The notes under the pieces: generated by a model
Databases searched by the model: none
The model's input: only the letters and a program-made list of their open reading frames with translations
What the model was told of the DNA's origin: nothing
In this document: positions 7,552 to 16,797 of the stretch, piece after piece
How the letters are laid out: every line of letters starts with the position of its first letter
Numbering within the stretch: position 1 is the first letter of the stretch
Made by a program: the position numbers and the translations under genes
DNA from: CAYMTR01 sp964393405
Lineage (GTDB): Bacteria; Bacteroidota; Bacteroidia; Bacteroidales; Prolixibacteraceae
Assembly (NCBI GenBank): GCA_964393405.1
Contig: CAYMTR010000014.1
Coordinates: 1 to 64,000, forward strand
Length of the DNA stretch: 64,000 nucleotides
Direction: 5' to 3'

Positions 7552-8976
7552 ATGAGACTAATAGTATTTTTAATTATTCTTTCTCTGACTTTTAGTTCAT
7601 TGTTTGGACAAATAAATCAAAAGAACAGAGTAATAATTTTATCGGATATTGAAGCAGATCCTGATGATACACAGTCGCTGGTTCGCTTATTGCTTTATTC
7701 CAATGAAATTGACATTAAAGGTATTGTCGCGACAACATCATGTTGGCATAAAACCGAAGTAAATCCTGAATCAATTGATAAAGTGATTAATGCGTATGCT
7801 GAAATTCAGCCTAATCTTTTAAAACACAGCTCAGGCTTTCCTGAAGCTAAAGCATTGTTACCACTTGTAAAACGAGGACTTCCAAAGTACGGAATGCTTG
7901 GAGTTGGTAAAGGTGAAGATTCTGAAGGGTCGGATTGGATCATAAGAGTTCTGGAAGAAAATGATAATCGTCCATTGTGGGTATCTGTTTGGGGAGGGGC
8001 AAATACTCTGGCGCAAGCTTTGTATAAGATAAAGGAGACTAAATCCGAGAAAGAAGCAAATGACATGATTTCAAAGATCAGGGTTTATACTATTTCAGAT
8101 CAGGATGATAGTGGTATCTGGATCAGGAATAACTTTCCCGGTCTGTTTTATATAGTTAGTCCGGGTGATGATTATGGAAGTGCAACATGGAGTTCAATAA
8201 ACAGTTATGTTCAGGGAATAAACAATGAAAAAATAAGCAATAATTGGATTGCTCAAAATATTCAACAGGGACATGGACCTTTAGGTGCTTCATATCCTGA
8301 TGTTGCATGGGGAATGGAAGGAGATACTCCTTCTTTTCTATCATTGATAATGAATGGCTTAAATAATGCTGAGCATCCTGAGTGGGGAGGCTGGGGTGGA
8401 AGATATGAACTATATAAGCCAGATTTTTCAACTCTCAAAAAAGGAAATTCAGGTGTTCCTTGCGAACCTGAAACACGAGAAATATGGACCAATGCTGACG
8501 ATGCATACTTACCTTATGTTCCGAATGATTATGGAAGAGCTGTAAAGATGGAAACTGCTGTTTTCAAGGATAATAAAGTATCGTTATGGCGTTGGAGGGA
8601 TGATTTTCAGAATGATTTTGCTGCCAGAATGGACTGGTGTGTAAAACCATTTGAGGAAGCAAACCATGCTCCAGTTATTGTTTTGAGCAACTCTGAACAA
8701 ATGACAGTAAAATCAGGACAAGGTTTTGGGATAGATGCTTTTGGTACTATCGATCCCGATGGGGATAGTTTCAGTTTTTTGTGGTTTAACTACCCTGAGG
8801 CAGGAACTTATAAGGAATTAATTAAAGTAGAAGGTGCAGAAAATATTCATGGAGCATATGTAATTGCACCAAAAGTTGAAAAAGAAAAAACTGCGCACTT
8901 TATTTTAAAGGTGACAGATAAAGGAGACCCTCAATTATCGAGTTACAAAAGGGTAATTGTTACAATCATACCTTAG
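7552..8976 (+). CDS. Secreted Sde182/DUF1593-type nucleoside hydrolase-like protein
   Basis: After a signal peptide (about 20 residues, ending SLFGQ), the motif RVIILSDIEADPDDTQSLVR (residues about 26-45) is the Asp-rich metal and ribose site of the nucleoside hydrolase-like fold. It is followed by blocks VWGGANTLAQAL and YTISDQDDSG. After residue 300 comes the C-terminal beta domain typical of Sde182-type proteins, once described as cellulose-binding. At 474 residues it matches the family length. The substrate is probably a glycoside or nucleoside outside the cytoplasm, but this is inferred from the family only. It shares an operon with the preceding membrane-protein candidate. Confidence 0.85.
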   Translation: MRLIVFLIILSLTFSSLFGQINQKNRVIILSDIEADPDDTQSLVRLLLYSNEIDIKGIVATTSCWHKTEVNPESIDKVINAYAEIQPNLLKHSSGFPEAKALLPLVKRGLPKYGMLGVGKGEDSEGSDWIIRVLEENDNRPLWVSVWGGANTLAQALYKIKETKSEKEANDMISKIRVYTISDQDDSGIWIRNNFPGLFYIVSPGDDYGSATWSSINSYVQGINNEKISNNWIAQNIQQGHGPLGASYPDVAWGMEGDTPSFLSLIMNGLNNAEHPEWGGWGGRYELYKPDFSTLKKGNSGVPCEPETREIWTNADDAYLPYVPNDYGRAVKMETAVFKDNKVSLWRWRDDFQNDFAARMDWCVKPFEEANHAPVIVLSNSEQMTVKSGQGFGIDAFGTIDPDGDSFSFLWFNYPEAGTYKELIKVEGAENIHGAYVIAPKVEKEKTAHFILKVTDKGDPQLSSYKRVIVTIIP

Positions 8977-9013
8977 TGTAGGAGTTCAGATAATTGTATA
9001 TAATATTAGATAT

Positions 9014-9535
9014 ATGGAAATTATTAAAAATGAATTAAAGCTTAGAGAATTTAAAAATTCAGATGCAAAGAAGTTGGCTGAATTATGTAATAATAGAAAA
9101 TTATGGGACAATTTGAGGGATTATATTCCTTTCCCATACTCAGAAAAAGATGCATTAGATTATATTGAATTTTGTCAAAGTGAGAATCCCCAGCAGACTT
9201 TTGCTATGGAATATAAAGGGGAATTTGTTGGAGCTATAGGTTTGGTTAAACAATCTGATGTATATAAGTTGACTGCTGAAATAGGTTATTGGCTTGGTGA
9301 ACCATATTGGGGTCAAGGGATAATGACTACCGCAACTCGTTTAATTACTGAATATGGATTTAACAATTTGGGGTTAGTGAGGATTTATACAGGTGTTTTT
9401 AGTTTTAATAAGGCATCCCAAAGGGTACTTGAAAAGGCAGGTTTTAAGTTAGAATGTATATTCGAAAAGTCGATTTTTAAGAATAACAAGATATATGATG
9501 AATACAGATATAGTTTGATTATCCCTAATAATTAA
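9014..9535 (+). CDS. GNAT-family N-acetyltransferase, RimJ/RimL type
   Basis: This is a 173-residue GNAT protein similar to ribosomal-protein or small-molecule acetyltransferases of the RimJ/RimL subgroup. It contains KLREFKNSDAKKLAELCNN at the start, the acetyl-CoA loop GYWLGEPYWGQGIMTTAT near residues 95-112, and the FSFNKASQRVLEKAGF motif near 134-150. I use the ATG at 9014 because the longer frame from TTG at 8957 would overlap the preceding gene and add non-homologous residues. It is convergent with acr3; the 35-bp gap shows no hairpin. Confidence 0.85.
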   Translation: MEIIKNELKLREFKNSDAKKLAELCNNRKLWDNLRDYIPFPYSEKDALDYIEFCQSENPQQTFAMEYKGEFVGAIGLVKQSDVYKLTAEIGYWLGEPYWGQGIMTTATRLITEYGFNNLGLVRIYTGVFSFNKASQRVLEKAGFKLECIFEKSIFKNNKIYDEYRYSLIIPNN

Positions 9536-9570
9536 TCAAACTATACATTTCAAAGCAGCAGCTTAATTTG

Positions 9571-10635
9571 TTATTTATAATATTTCTTTTTAAACCATAA
9601 CGCAACGTTTACAAGTCCTATCATCACCGGTACTTCAACCAGAGGACCTATTACACCGGCAAAAGCTTCCCCGGAATTGATACCGAAAATAGCAATGGCT
9701 ACTGCAATTGCCAATTCAAAATTATTGCTTGCTGCAGTAAAAGATAATGTTGTTGCTTGTTCGTATGTTGCACCAATCTTTTTACTCATGAAAAACGAGA
9801 CGATAAACATGATTATGAAATAGATCAACATAGGAATTGCAATCAACACAACGTCTATCGGAATTTTGACGATATATTCCCCCTTAAGAGAAAACATGAC
9901 CACAATTGTGAACAACAATGCAATCAGAGTTAACGGGCTAATTTTAGGAGCGAATTTTGTTTCATACCATACCTTGCTTTTTACTCGTGTGAGAATGAAT
10001 CTTGTTAGGAATCCTGCAATCATTGGTATTCCCAGATAGATCAATACGCTTTTCGCAATTGCACCCATAGTTATCTGCGATACTGTTTCGTTTACGGGAA
10101 CTCCAAACCATCTGGGCATAATTGCTATAAAAAGATAGGCATAAACTGAAAACAGTAACACCTGAAATACGGAATTAAAAGCAACTAATCCGGCGGCGTA
10201 TTGACGGTCACCTTTAGCCAAATCGTTCCAGACAATCACCATGGCAATACAACGGGCAAGTCCAATAAGGATTATCCCGTACATATATGGCAGATTGGAA
10301 TTGTTTTCTCCGGGGAAAAGCTTGAAAAATGTGATGGCCAAAGCAAACATTAAAATAGGTCCAATGATCCAGTTCTGAACTAAGGAAAGGCCAAGAATCT
10401 TTGTGTTTTTAAAAACATCACCCAATTCCTCATACTTAACTTTTGCCAGAGGCGGGTACATCATAACTATCAAACCAATAGCAATAGGTATGTTAGTTGT
10501 GCCGGATGACATACTATTCCAGAATTCAGCTACAGATGGACTTGCCCAACCCATGAAGACACCTGCAAACATTGCGAGGAATATCCATAGGGTAAGATAG
10601 CGGTCAAGAAATTTCAAACGAGACTTTGATGGCAT
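9571..10635 (-). CDS. acr3: ACR3-type arsenite efflux permease
   Basis: This 354-residue integral membrane protein has about ten helices. LDRYLTLWIFLAMFAGVFMG at the start and GLARCIAMVIVWNDLAKGD near residues 125-143 are signatures of the ACR3 family, including its conserved cysteine in the fourth helix. ACR3 exports arsenite from the cytoplasm using the proton-motive force. It is the last gene of the minus-strand ars cluster, four bases after arsC, so arsenate reduced by ArsC is expelled by the next gene product. No operator of its own is visible; regulation probably comes from the ArsR-like site at 16052. Confidence 0.93.
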   Translation of the reverse strand: MPSKSRLKFLDRYLTLWIFLAMFAGVFMGWASPSVAEFWNSMSSGTTNIPIAIGLIVMMYPPLAKVKYEELGDVFKNTKILGLSLVQNWIIGPILMFALAITFFKLFPGENNSNLPYMYGIILIGLARCIAMVIVWNDLAKGDRQYAAGLVAFNSVFQVLLFSVYAYLFIAIMPRWFGVPVNETVSQITMGAIAKSVLIYLGIPMIAGFLTRFILTRVKSKVWYETKFAPKISPLTLIALLFTIVVMFSLKGEYIVKIPIDVVLIAIPMLIYFIIMFIVSFFMSKKIGATYEQATTLSFTAASNNFELAIAVAIAIFGINSGEAFAGVIGPLVEVPVMIGLVNVALWFKKKYYK

Positions 10636-10639
10636 GTTA

Positions 10640-11059
10640 TTAATTTTTTATATTCTCCACATAGAACTTATAAAATGCTTCTTTGATTTCATCCCTGACC
10701 CTTCTGAATTGCCCCATTACATAAACATCTTCTCCCCAAGCCTCAGATGGGTCATCAAAACCTATATGCAAGCGATGTTTAACCTTGCCAAGAAAGGCAG
10801 GACATGTTTCGTTTGCTCCACCACAAACTGTAATCACATAATCCCATTCCTGATCAAGGTACATATCGACTGAATCAGAAGTGTGGTGGCTAATATCAAC
10901 GCCAGCTTCTTTCATAACAGCAACAGCTTTCTCATTCAGCTTTCCTGAGGCATTAGTGCCCGCTGAACAGACTTTAATATTGGAGTCGAAAGATTGTAAG
11001 AAGCCGTGTGCCATTTGACTGCGGCAACTATTTCCGGTACAAAGTATTAAGACTTTCAT
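10640..11059 (-). CDS. arsC: Arsenate reductase, low-molecular-weight phosphatase type
   Basis: The 139-residue protein begins MKVLILCTGNSCRSQMAHGF, the CX5R phosphate loop of low-molecular-weight tyrosine phosphatases (C7 to R13). C79 and C86 (VCGGANETC) match the pair that relays the disulfide in thioredoxin-coupled ArsC. It reduces arsenate to arsenite for export by the adjacent ACR3. It is preceded by the P5CR-like gene 49 bp away. Confidence 0.93.
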   Translation of the reverse strand: MKVLILCTGNSCRSQMAHGFLQSFDSNIKVCSAGTNASGKLNEKAVAVMKEAGVDISHHTSDSVDMYLDQEWDYVITVCGGANETCPAFLGKVKHRLHIGFDDPSEAWGEDVYVMGQFRRVRDEIKEAFYKFYVENIKN

Positions 11060-11108
11060 ATTTATTTCTTTAAACGGAATATTTATTAATCAGATTTCTG
11101 TTCAAATG

Positions 11109-11879
11109 TTAAGGTTTTATCTTTTCAAATAATCCCATCAGCTTGGTCTGATATATTTCGGCAATTTCATTTTCATTTTCGCTGATAGGTTTTACAGGTA
11201 TAAGATTCACAACTTCATCATGTGTTAAATCTGATTCATAATAAAGTTTTAAGGCCCGTTTCATTGTGGATTTAATTGTCTTTTTTGCTTCTTCTTCTGT
11301 TAACCCACATTGTTGAGCTATTTTTTCTAATTCCCTGAACTGGAACAAGAAATAAGTAGGCAACATACCAGACGTAATTGCATAGGCCTCGAGCTTCGAT
11401 TCTTCTGTATCAAAGGTTTTACCCAGTTTCTTCATTAATCCCTTAATTTGTTTTCTTTCAGCTTTAAGCATTTCATTATTGAAAACAATAGGATTAAATC
11501 CTTTATTGATAAAAGATGTTGCATTAGGTATCATCCGTGCAATATTTTTAGTTGCGAGCTTAGATGCAATTTTATCAATGGTAATCTTTGGAGCTAATGA
11601 AATAACTAATGCATCTTCTGCAATTATTCCTGATATTTTGTCCAATGTTTCCATAATTACAGGAGGATGTAACGCAATAAAGACTGTTGGCTGACCAGCA
11701 GCTTGTTCTAAACTTCCAATTGTAACGATTGGAAACTGAGCCTTTAATGCAGCAAGCGTTTCGTTGTTATTGTCATAAACAACTACTGAATCGAATTTAA
11801 TTTTCTCATTGGTAAAAGCCTTGAGAAAAATTTTGGTGATACGGCCACCACCGATAAATCCTAAGGAATTTGTTTTCAT
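11109..11879 (-). CDS. Pyrroline-5-carboxylate reductase-like NAD(P)-dependent oxidoreductase in the ars cluster
   Basis: The Rossmann start GFIGGGRITKIFLKAF (residues 8-23) and a P5CR-type C-terminal dimerisation helix region (residues 160-240, with AYAITSGMLPTYFLF) place this 256-residue protein in the ProC/P5CR family. The helix region differs from true ProC: the usual ALSGSGPAY motif reads AITSGMLPTY, so proline synthesis is doubtful. Its position between the cytochrome gene and arsC in an ars operon suggests a redox role toward an arsenical or imine, but that is inference. Confidence 0.75.
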   Translation of the reverse strand: MKTNSLGFIGGGRITKIFLKAFTNEKIKFDSVVVYDNNNETLAALKAQFPIVTIGSLEQAAGQPTVFIALHPPVIMETLDKISGIIAEDALVISLAPKITIDKIASKLATKNIARMIPNATSFINKGFNPIVFNNEMLKAERKQIKGLMKKLGKTFDTEESKLEAYAITSGMLPTYFLFQFRELEKIAQQCGLTEEEAKKTIKSTMKRALKLYYESDLTHDEVVNLIPVKPISENENEIAEIYQTKLMGLFEKIKP

Positions 11880-11945
11880 AATAGTGTTTTTTTATTTATT
11901 TAGGGTACTCCAATTTCATGTCAGATGTTTTTTTGGATACTGTTG

Positions 11946-14396
11946 TTAATTTTGTATTTCAATTTCTTGATTTTTAAATTGTTCTTTAATTAAAAAAATA
12001 ATAGAACAAAAGATGAGAATGACAATTCCGGAATCGAATAATGTATAACTAACAGCTATGAGCGGTTCAATAGCCTCGAATTTCATCATCATTAAGCCTC
12101 CGGAGAAAATAGTTATTGCAGATATTATTAGCATCAATTCTCCAAGGATTGTCTTTGATTTATGCTCTTTTTTCAATTTCAACAAAGCATAAAGACTTAT
12201 AAAAAGTGCAAAAATTGTAATGTAAAAATGGTTTTTATCAAGATCCCACCTTTCAGGTAAGATATAACTGCTCAAATCTTGTTTAAGATATATTAATGCA
12301 AATGCAAAAGTGAAAATTATATATCCAATTGAAAGTTCTCCTGTATTAATGTTAAAAAACTTACCTTTTTGATTAAAGGCAATCAATAATGAAAACGCTA
12401 CAACCATTAAAAGATAAAAGAAAGCAGGATATTGCAGTGTTTTAATAAATTGCTCTCTTATAGCTGAATTCCAAACGCCAAAAGAAGTCATTCCCATTCT
12501 AATATATTGAGGTTCATAGACTGGATTGCCGTCATCTCCAAATGGATATTTAACCACTTTACCAAACAACATTTTTGAGGAGGTAGAGTGACAATCCGTA
12601 CAGCCATTAATTCCTAATCCTGCTTTGGCAGGAAATACATCATGATTGTATTTATAAACTGAAGCATATGGAGAAGACTCCCATTTTTCTTTATCAAGAA
12701 TCTTATAATCATTGCCACTTAAATACATGCGGTCATTGTTTACCCAAACAATTTTTCGTTTTCCTAGTTCATAACCGTTATCATTCATAAATGCAGTTAT
12801 TGAATTAATGAAAGCATCAATCTCTTCCGGTTTATTAATTTCAGGAATACTATCGTTGTTGTTGTCTTTTATCAAATCAAGTTCAGGGTATTTAACTTTA
12901 TCTTTTCTGTGTGCTGTCCACATCGTAAAAATGTCTTTCATTTTCGGTTGATGTAGGCCTTCCTCACCTTCTGAATATATGGCTGGCCATGAGCTGTTAA
13001 CAGCATTTACAGGAAATATTTGTCCTTTGTATCTGGCATATTGAGGAGTAAACGGATCGCTTGGCTGGTCTTTAGCAGTAAATTGTGTCAATTCGCCATA
13101 ATGGTTCCAATAGTTCATGTTTTGGTCATAAAATGTCCAAACATATTTAGCCGGAGGGGAGATTTTTACACCAGGATTATAGACATCGCTAGCTTGGACT
13201 AATGCTGATTTTACTTTGCGTTCAGGTATATGGCATGCCTGGCATGATATTTTGTCGAGATGGAACGAAGGTAACCAACTATGTTTTGCAATTGGAGCAT
13301 TAAGGTAGCCTGTTGAATGGCAGTCGGTACATGTACGCATTGTATTATCAAGGTCGTTGCGTACATTTCCTGAGGGGTCGTCTCCCTTGCCAAATTGATG
13401 CACTTCTTTTCCTTTAATGCGAGGGTCAGAAGCCATGGAGCCAGAAACGTGACAATCGACACATTTTACTCCTTTAGCAATATGCACATCGGTATTGGCT
13501 GTAAACGAAGCGCCACGTTTTTTCCATTGGGCTTTTGAGTGGCAGTTTAAACAGGATTCATTTCTTGGTTCTCGAACCAAGTGCATAGAAACTTTTCCAT
13601 CAGAGGAGAATTTTGATTTATCGTATTCCACTTTAACATCTGATGTATCTTTTATTGAACCGCTAACTTTAGCTAATCCAGAACCTGCTGTTGCCATCCA
13701 TCTGAAATTCCATATTGCGAGGTGTCTGTTGCGTTCTTTATAGTCATACTCAGGTAAATGGCAAAGGTTGCAGTCACCTTCTATGATTCCAGAGCGGTTC
13801 CAGTGGGCTTGAAAATAGTCTCCATCGAAGTTGTTAGTTCCTCCGGATGTATAACCTTTTTCAACCATATATTTATCATAGCGGTTTCCATGTCTGTCGT
13901 ATTCCATTGATCCTCCCCCGGGATGACATGTGCCACAACCGTTAGTAATAAAAGTGAAAGAAGTCATATCCATTTTCTTTGCCGAGCTATTTTCTTTCTT
14001 TGATAAGTAATTATACAGGGGAGCCGGAGAACACCAATTTCCTCCATAATTTCCAGGGGTTGTAGCCCATTGATAACGATCAGCAAAGGTTCCTTCAGCT
14101 GTTTCATCTTTTCCTTGCTGAAAGTGAAAGCCCATTGTTATTTTCTCGTAGTCGTGACATTTCCCACATGTTTGTTTTGGAGAAAATGGTTTATCGGCGT
14201 TTATACCTTTCATTGGATCAATCAGGGTTCCATTTTCATCGTAAAGATTAAATGGGGGGCAAACACCTGTCTTTGAAACAAGATTGCGGTTTAAGTCGGA
14301 AGGTTTTATGCTGGTCCGAAATTGAAGAATAATAAACAAGAGCATTATTATTGCAACAATTATAAATAAAAGTATAGTGGGTTTTTGGTTTTTCAT
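11946..14396 (-). CDS. Membrane-anchored octaheme c-type cytochrome with five C-terminal helices
   Basis: An 816-residue protein. An N-terminal hydrophobic anchor (residues 8-26) precedes eight CXXCH heme sites with first cysteines at about 77, 154, 209, 282, 312, 356, 385 and 599. Residues 640-810 then hold about five membrane helices. The MGFHFQQGKDE and WATTPGNYGGNWC blocks after the first heme site resemble the octaheme tetrathionate reductase family, though those I know are soluble. The heme part should face the periplasm. It lies in an arsenic operon between a DUF2798 gene (33 bp upstream) and a P5CR-like gene. Electron delivery to, or reduction of, an arsenical is a plausible role that the sequence does not prove. 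Anaerobic tetrathionate, nitrite or hydroxylamine reduction are alternatives. Expression is probably driven by the site at 16052. Confidence 0.85.
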   Translation of the reverse strand: MKNQKPTILLFIIVAIIMLLFIILQFRTSIKPSDLNRNLVSKTGVCPPFNLYDENGTLIDPMKGINADKPFSPKQTCGKCHDYEKITMGFHFQQGKDETAEGTFADRYQWATTPGNYGGNWCSPAPLYNYLSKKENSSAKKMDMTSFTFITNGCGTCHPGGGSMEYDRHGNRYDKYMVEKGYTSGGTNNFDGDYFQAHWNRSGIIEGDCNLCHLPEYDYKERNRHLAIWNFRWMATAGSGLAKVSGSIKDTSDVKVEYDKSKFSSDGKVSMHLVREPRNESCLNCHSKAQWKKRGASFTANTDVHIAKGVKCVDCHVSGSMASDPRIKGKEVHQFGKGDDPSGNVRNDLDNTMRTCTDCHSTGYLNAPIAKHSWLPSFHLDKISCQACHIPERKVKSALVQASDVYNPGVKISPPAKYVWTFYDQNMNYWNHYGELTQFTAKDQPSDPFTPQYARYKGQIFPVNAVNSSWPAIYSEGEEGLHQPKMKDIFTMWTAHRKDKVKYPELDLIKDNNNDSIPEINKPEEIDAFINSITAFMNDNGYELGKRKIVWVNNDRMYLSGNDYKILDKEKWESSPYASVYKYNHDVFPAKAGLGINGCTDCHSTSSKMLFGKVVKYPFGDDGNPVYEPQYIRMGMTSFGVWNSAIREQFIKTLQYPAFFYLLMVVAFSLLIAFNQKGKFFNINTGELSIGYIIFTFAFALIYLKQDLSSYILPERWDLDKNHFYITIFALFISLYALLKLKKEHKSKTILGELMLIISAITIFSGGLMMMKFEAIEPLIAVSYTLFDSGIVILIFCSIIFLIKEQFKNQEIEIQN

Positions 14397-14429
14397 AACA
14401 ATAATTTTTTGGTTTTATATTTTAGAAAT

Positions 14430-14660
14430 TCAATCGTCGACTACAATTTTTGATACATTCTTCTTGATGATTGGCATTATTACCATTACTACAGGAAGTG
14501 CAACGACAAAAGCAAGCCCCCATGACTTTATCCATTTCATTATAAATCCTTCACTAAAACCATGATTAACAGCAACACTTACAAATGTTACAATAAATGT
14601 CATAACCATAATCATAATTGTCAGGGTTACTTTCATTTCATTCTTCTTTGAAATCTTCAT
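14430..14660 (-). CDS. DUF2798 small membrane protein
   Basis: A 76-residue protein with two hydrophobic helices (about 12-32 and 48-68) separated by NHGFSEGFIMKWIKSW, the conserved DUF2798 hinge in which a GFxxGFxxxW pattern is typical. The function of the family is unknown. It is 22 bp after the arsP-like permease and 33 bp before the octaheme cytochrome, so it belongs to the same transcript. It may assist the neighbouring membrane proteins, but this is guesswork. Confidence 0.75.
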   Translation of the reverse strand: MKISKKNEMKVTLTIMIMVMTFIVTFVSVAVNHGFSEGFIMKWIKSWGLAFVVALPVVMVIMPIIKKNVSKIVVDD

Positions 14661-14682
14661 TTTATTTTATGTATTTATTTTA

Positions 14683-16026
14683 TTAAAATATTCCTCCATA
14701 AATTAAACCTGCAATTGTTGATAAAATAATTACTAAAATAACAAATACTATTGTTTTTTGTGTTCCCATAACTCCTCGGATTACCAGCATGTTAGGTAGT
14801 GAAAGAGAAGGGCCGGCAAGTAATAATGCCAAAGCAGGACCTTTGCCCATTCCTGAGGCTAACAACCCTTGAATTATAGGTACTTCAGTGAGGGTTGCAA
14901 AATACATGAATGCTCCAACAATAGAAGCAAAGAAATTTGAGAAAATTGAATTTCCTCCCACTAAAGCTGAAATCCATTCATTTGGAATAACTCCGGCTAT
15001 TGTAGTACCATCATGGGTTGAGCCAAGAAGAAAACCTGCTGTAACTACACCAATAGCCAAGAGTGGCATAATTTGTTTTGCAAATCCCCAAGATGACATT
15101 AACCATTCCTTGTTGTCTTCATCCTTTTTGTCAAACAGAGTTATAATGCTTAATGAAACAATTCCTACTATTACGGGAACAAGTGGGCTCAGCTTGGGAT
15201 TTTCAATAAATGTTTTAGACAGATAGGCTGAAACAACTGTTGCTATAAATGCAGTTAAAACCCACTGCCATTTAATTTTTAGAATTGATATTAAAGACCA
15301 TGAGAGTAAAATGCCAAAGAAACCAGTAATATACCACTTATAGAACCATATAAAATACCATGTACTTGAAGTGTCACCACTTGAAGGAGAACCCCAGTTT
15401 GCAAAAACAAGTATTAAAACAAGAACAAAAAAGTGGAAAGCTGTTTGCCTCATTGGTCGCTTTTCTGGAGGTGAGACAATATTCATCTGCAGTTCTTTCT
15501 TTACTTTTTCTTCCTTTCTGTATATCAGAGCCATTGAAAGGCCAATAATAATACTGAAGGAAATAGCACCAACCGTGCGGGCAACTCCCATCTCAAATCC
15601 TAGAATCCTTGCTGTAAGAATAATAGCAAGAATATTAATTGCAGGTCCTGAATATAAAAATGCAACAGCAGGCCCTAACCCTGCACCTCTTTTATGAATG
15701 CTTGAAAACAAAGGTAGAATAGTACATGAACATACTGCCAGTATTGTTCCTGAAACAGCTGCCACAGAGTATGAAATCCATTTCTTTGCATTAGCACCAA
15801 AATATTTTATAACAGAGCCTTGACTAACAAACACAGAGATTACTCCTGCAATAAAAAAGGCAGGAAGTAAGCATAAAACAACATGTTCCCGGGCATACCA
15901 CTTCACAAGGTCTAAAGCAGCAGCGACTGCAGTGTTAAATCTGACACTCTCTATTGGAAGGAAAAAGGCTGCCCCAAATATTGCAATAATCCATAACAGG
16001 ATTTTTATTTCTTTTTTTGTCTCCAC
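14683..16026 (-). CDS. arsP: ArsP-like (DUF318) organoarsenical permease
   Basis: A 447-residue polytopic membrane protein with about ten helices in two halves. VCSCTILPLFSSIHKRGAGL near residues 100-120 is the CSC-containing signature of the ArsP/UPF0718 permease family, followed by AVAFLYSGPAINIL; a second such half carries ALLLAGPSLSLPNMLVI. ArsP exports trivalent methylated or aromatic arsenicals. The gene starts 26 bp after a near-perfect ArsR-like palindrome, heads the second block of the ars cluster, and is followed at 22 bp by DUF2798. The symbol reflects family similarity; substrate specificity is untested. Confidence 0.85.
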   Translation of the reverse strand: METKKEIKILLWIIAIFGAAFFLPIESVRFNTAVAAALDLVKWYAREHVVLCLLPAFFIAGVISVFVSQGSVIKYFGANAKKWISYSVAAVSGTILAVCSCTILPLFSSIHKRGAGLGPAVAFLYSGPAINILAIILTARILGFEMGVARTVGAISFSIIIGLSMALIYRKEEKVKKELQMNIVSPPEKRPMRQTAFHFFVLVLILVFANWGSPSSGDTSSTWYFIWFYKWYITGFFGILLSWSLISILKIKWQWVLTAFIATVVSAYLSKTFIENPKLSPLVPVIVGIVSLSIITLFDKKDEDNKEWLMSSWGFAKQIMPLLAIGVVTAGFLLGSTHDGTTIAGVIPNEWISALVGGNSIFSNFFASIVGAFMYFATLTEVPIIQGLLASGMGKGPALALLLAGPSLSLPNMLVIRGVMGTQKTIVFVILVIILSTIAGLIYGGIF

Positions 16027-16051
16027 TTTATTTTTTATTTAATCATGTTTC

Positions 16052-16071
16052 TGTTCGCAAAAACACGAACT
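16052..16071. promoter_or_regulatory. Second ArsR-type operator, between arsG and the arsP-like gene
   Basis: TGTTCG, an 8-bp spacer and CGAACT form a palindrome that matches the arsR-proximal site at 18 of 20 positions when read in the opposite orientation. It lies 26 bp before the permease start and 15 bp after the arsG stop. The near-identity to the site at arsR makes it a very likely second target of the same repressor. Confidence 0.75.
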
Positions 16072-16086
16072 AATATTTCAAATTTT

Positions 16087-16788
16087 TTAGAAGTATATTA
16101 TAACTACATAGTAAATTCCAACTGCAATAAAAAGCAAGGCTACTACTCTTCTGAACCACTTTTCAAAGACTTTAGTCTTATTGTAAATTCCACTAATTGA
16201 GCCAACAGAAAAAGCTAAAAACCATGCAAATGCAATAACTGGAATGCCTGTCGCCAAAGCAAATATGATTGGCAGATATAAACCGGAAGCACTACTGATA
16301 GTCATAGGTATTAACATTCCAAAATAGAGTACTCCACTATAGGGGCAGAAGGCCAAAGCAAAAACAATTCCTAATAGTAAGACGCCCCAGAATCCCTTAT
16401 TTGCGCGACTCTCCATTTTTTCGGTAATGGATATTAATCCCGGAATTTTAATGAAATTGAAAGCGCCAAGCATAAACAGTCCAATAACAATTAGCAGTGG
16501 TCCTAATAGTTTCTCACCCCACTTCTGAAGAAATCCTGACATGTGTATCTCACCGGCAGTGAAAAAGAAAATCAACCCTATAACAGTATAGGTAATTGCT
16601 CTCCCAAGAGTATATATCAATCCATTATAAAAAACCTTCCGGCGGTTTTCTATATCCTTGCTAATAAATCCTATTGCTGTAATATTTGTAGCAAGCGGGC
16701 AGGGACTGATGGCAGTCATCAGTCCCAGTATAAATGCTGATAGTAAAGGAAACTGTGAATTTTCAAGAAAATTTTGCAGTACGTCCAT
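16087..16788 (-). CDS. arsG: ArsG-type aromatic arsenical efflux permease (CcdA/TauE-like fold)
   Basis: The 233-residue protein has about six helices. AISPCPLATNITAIGF near residues 26-41 is the CPLATNI signature of the ArsG family, and AFCPYSGVLYFGM lies in a later helix. ArsG is the efflux component of ArsEFG systems that handle nitrated or aminated aromatic arsenicals such as roxarsone. It follows arsF by 9 bp and shares the arsR transcript. The C-P pairs in the membrane resemble CcdA thiol transporters, so electron transport to ArsF is another possibility. Confidence 0.85.
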   Translation of the reverse strand: MDVLQNFLENSQFPLLSAFILGLMTAISPCPLATNITAIGFISKDIENRRKVFYNGLIYTLGRAITYTVIGLIFFFTAGEIHMSGFLQKWGEKLLGPLLIVIGLFMLGAFNFIKIPGLISITEKMESRANKGFWGVLLLGIVFALAFCPYSGVLYFGMLIPMTISSASGLYLPIIFALATGIPVIAFAWFLAFSVGSISGIYNKTKVFEKWFRRVVALLFIAVGIYYVVIIYF

Positions 16789-16797
16789 TGATTTTTC

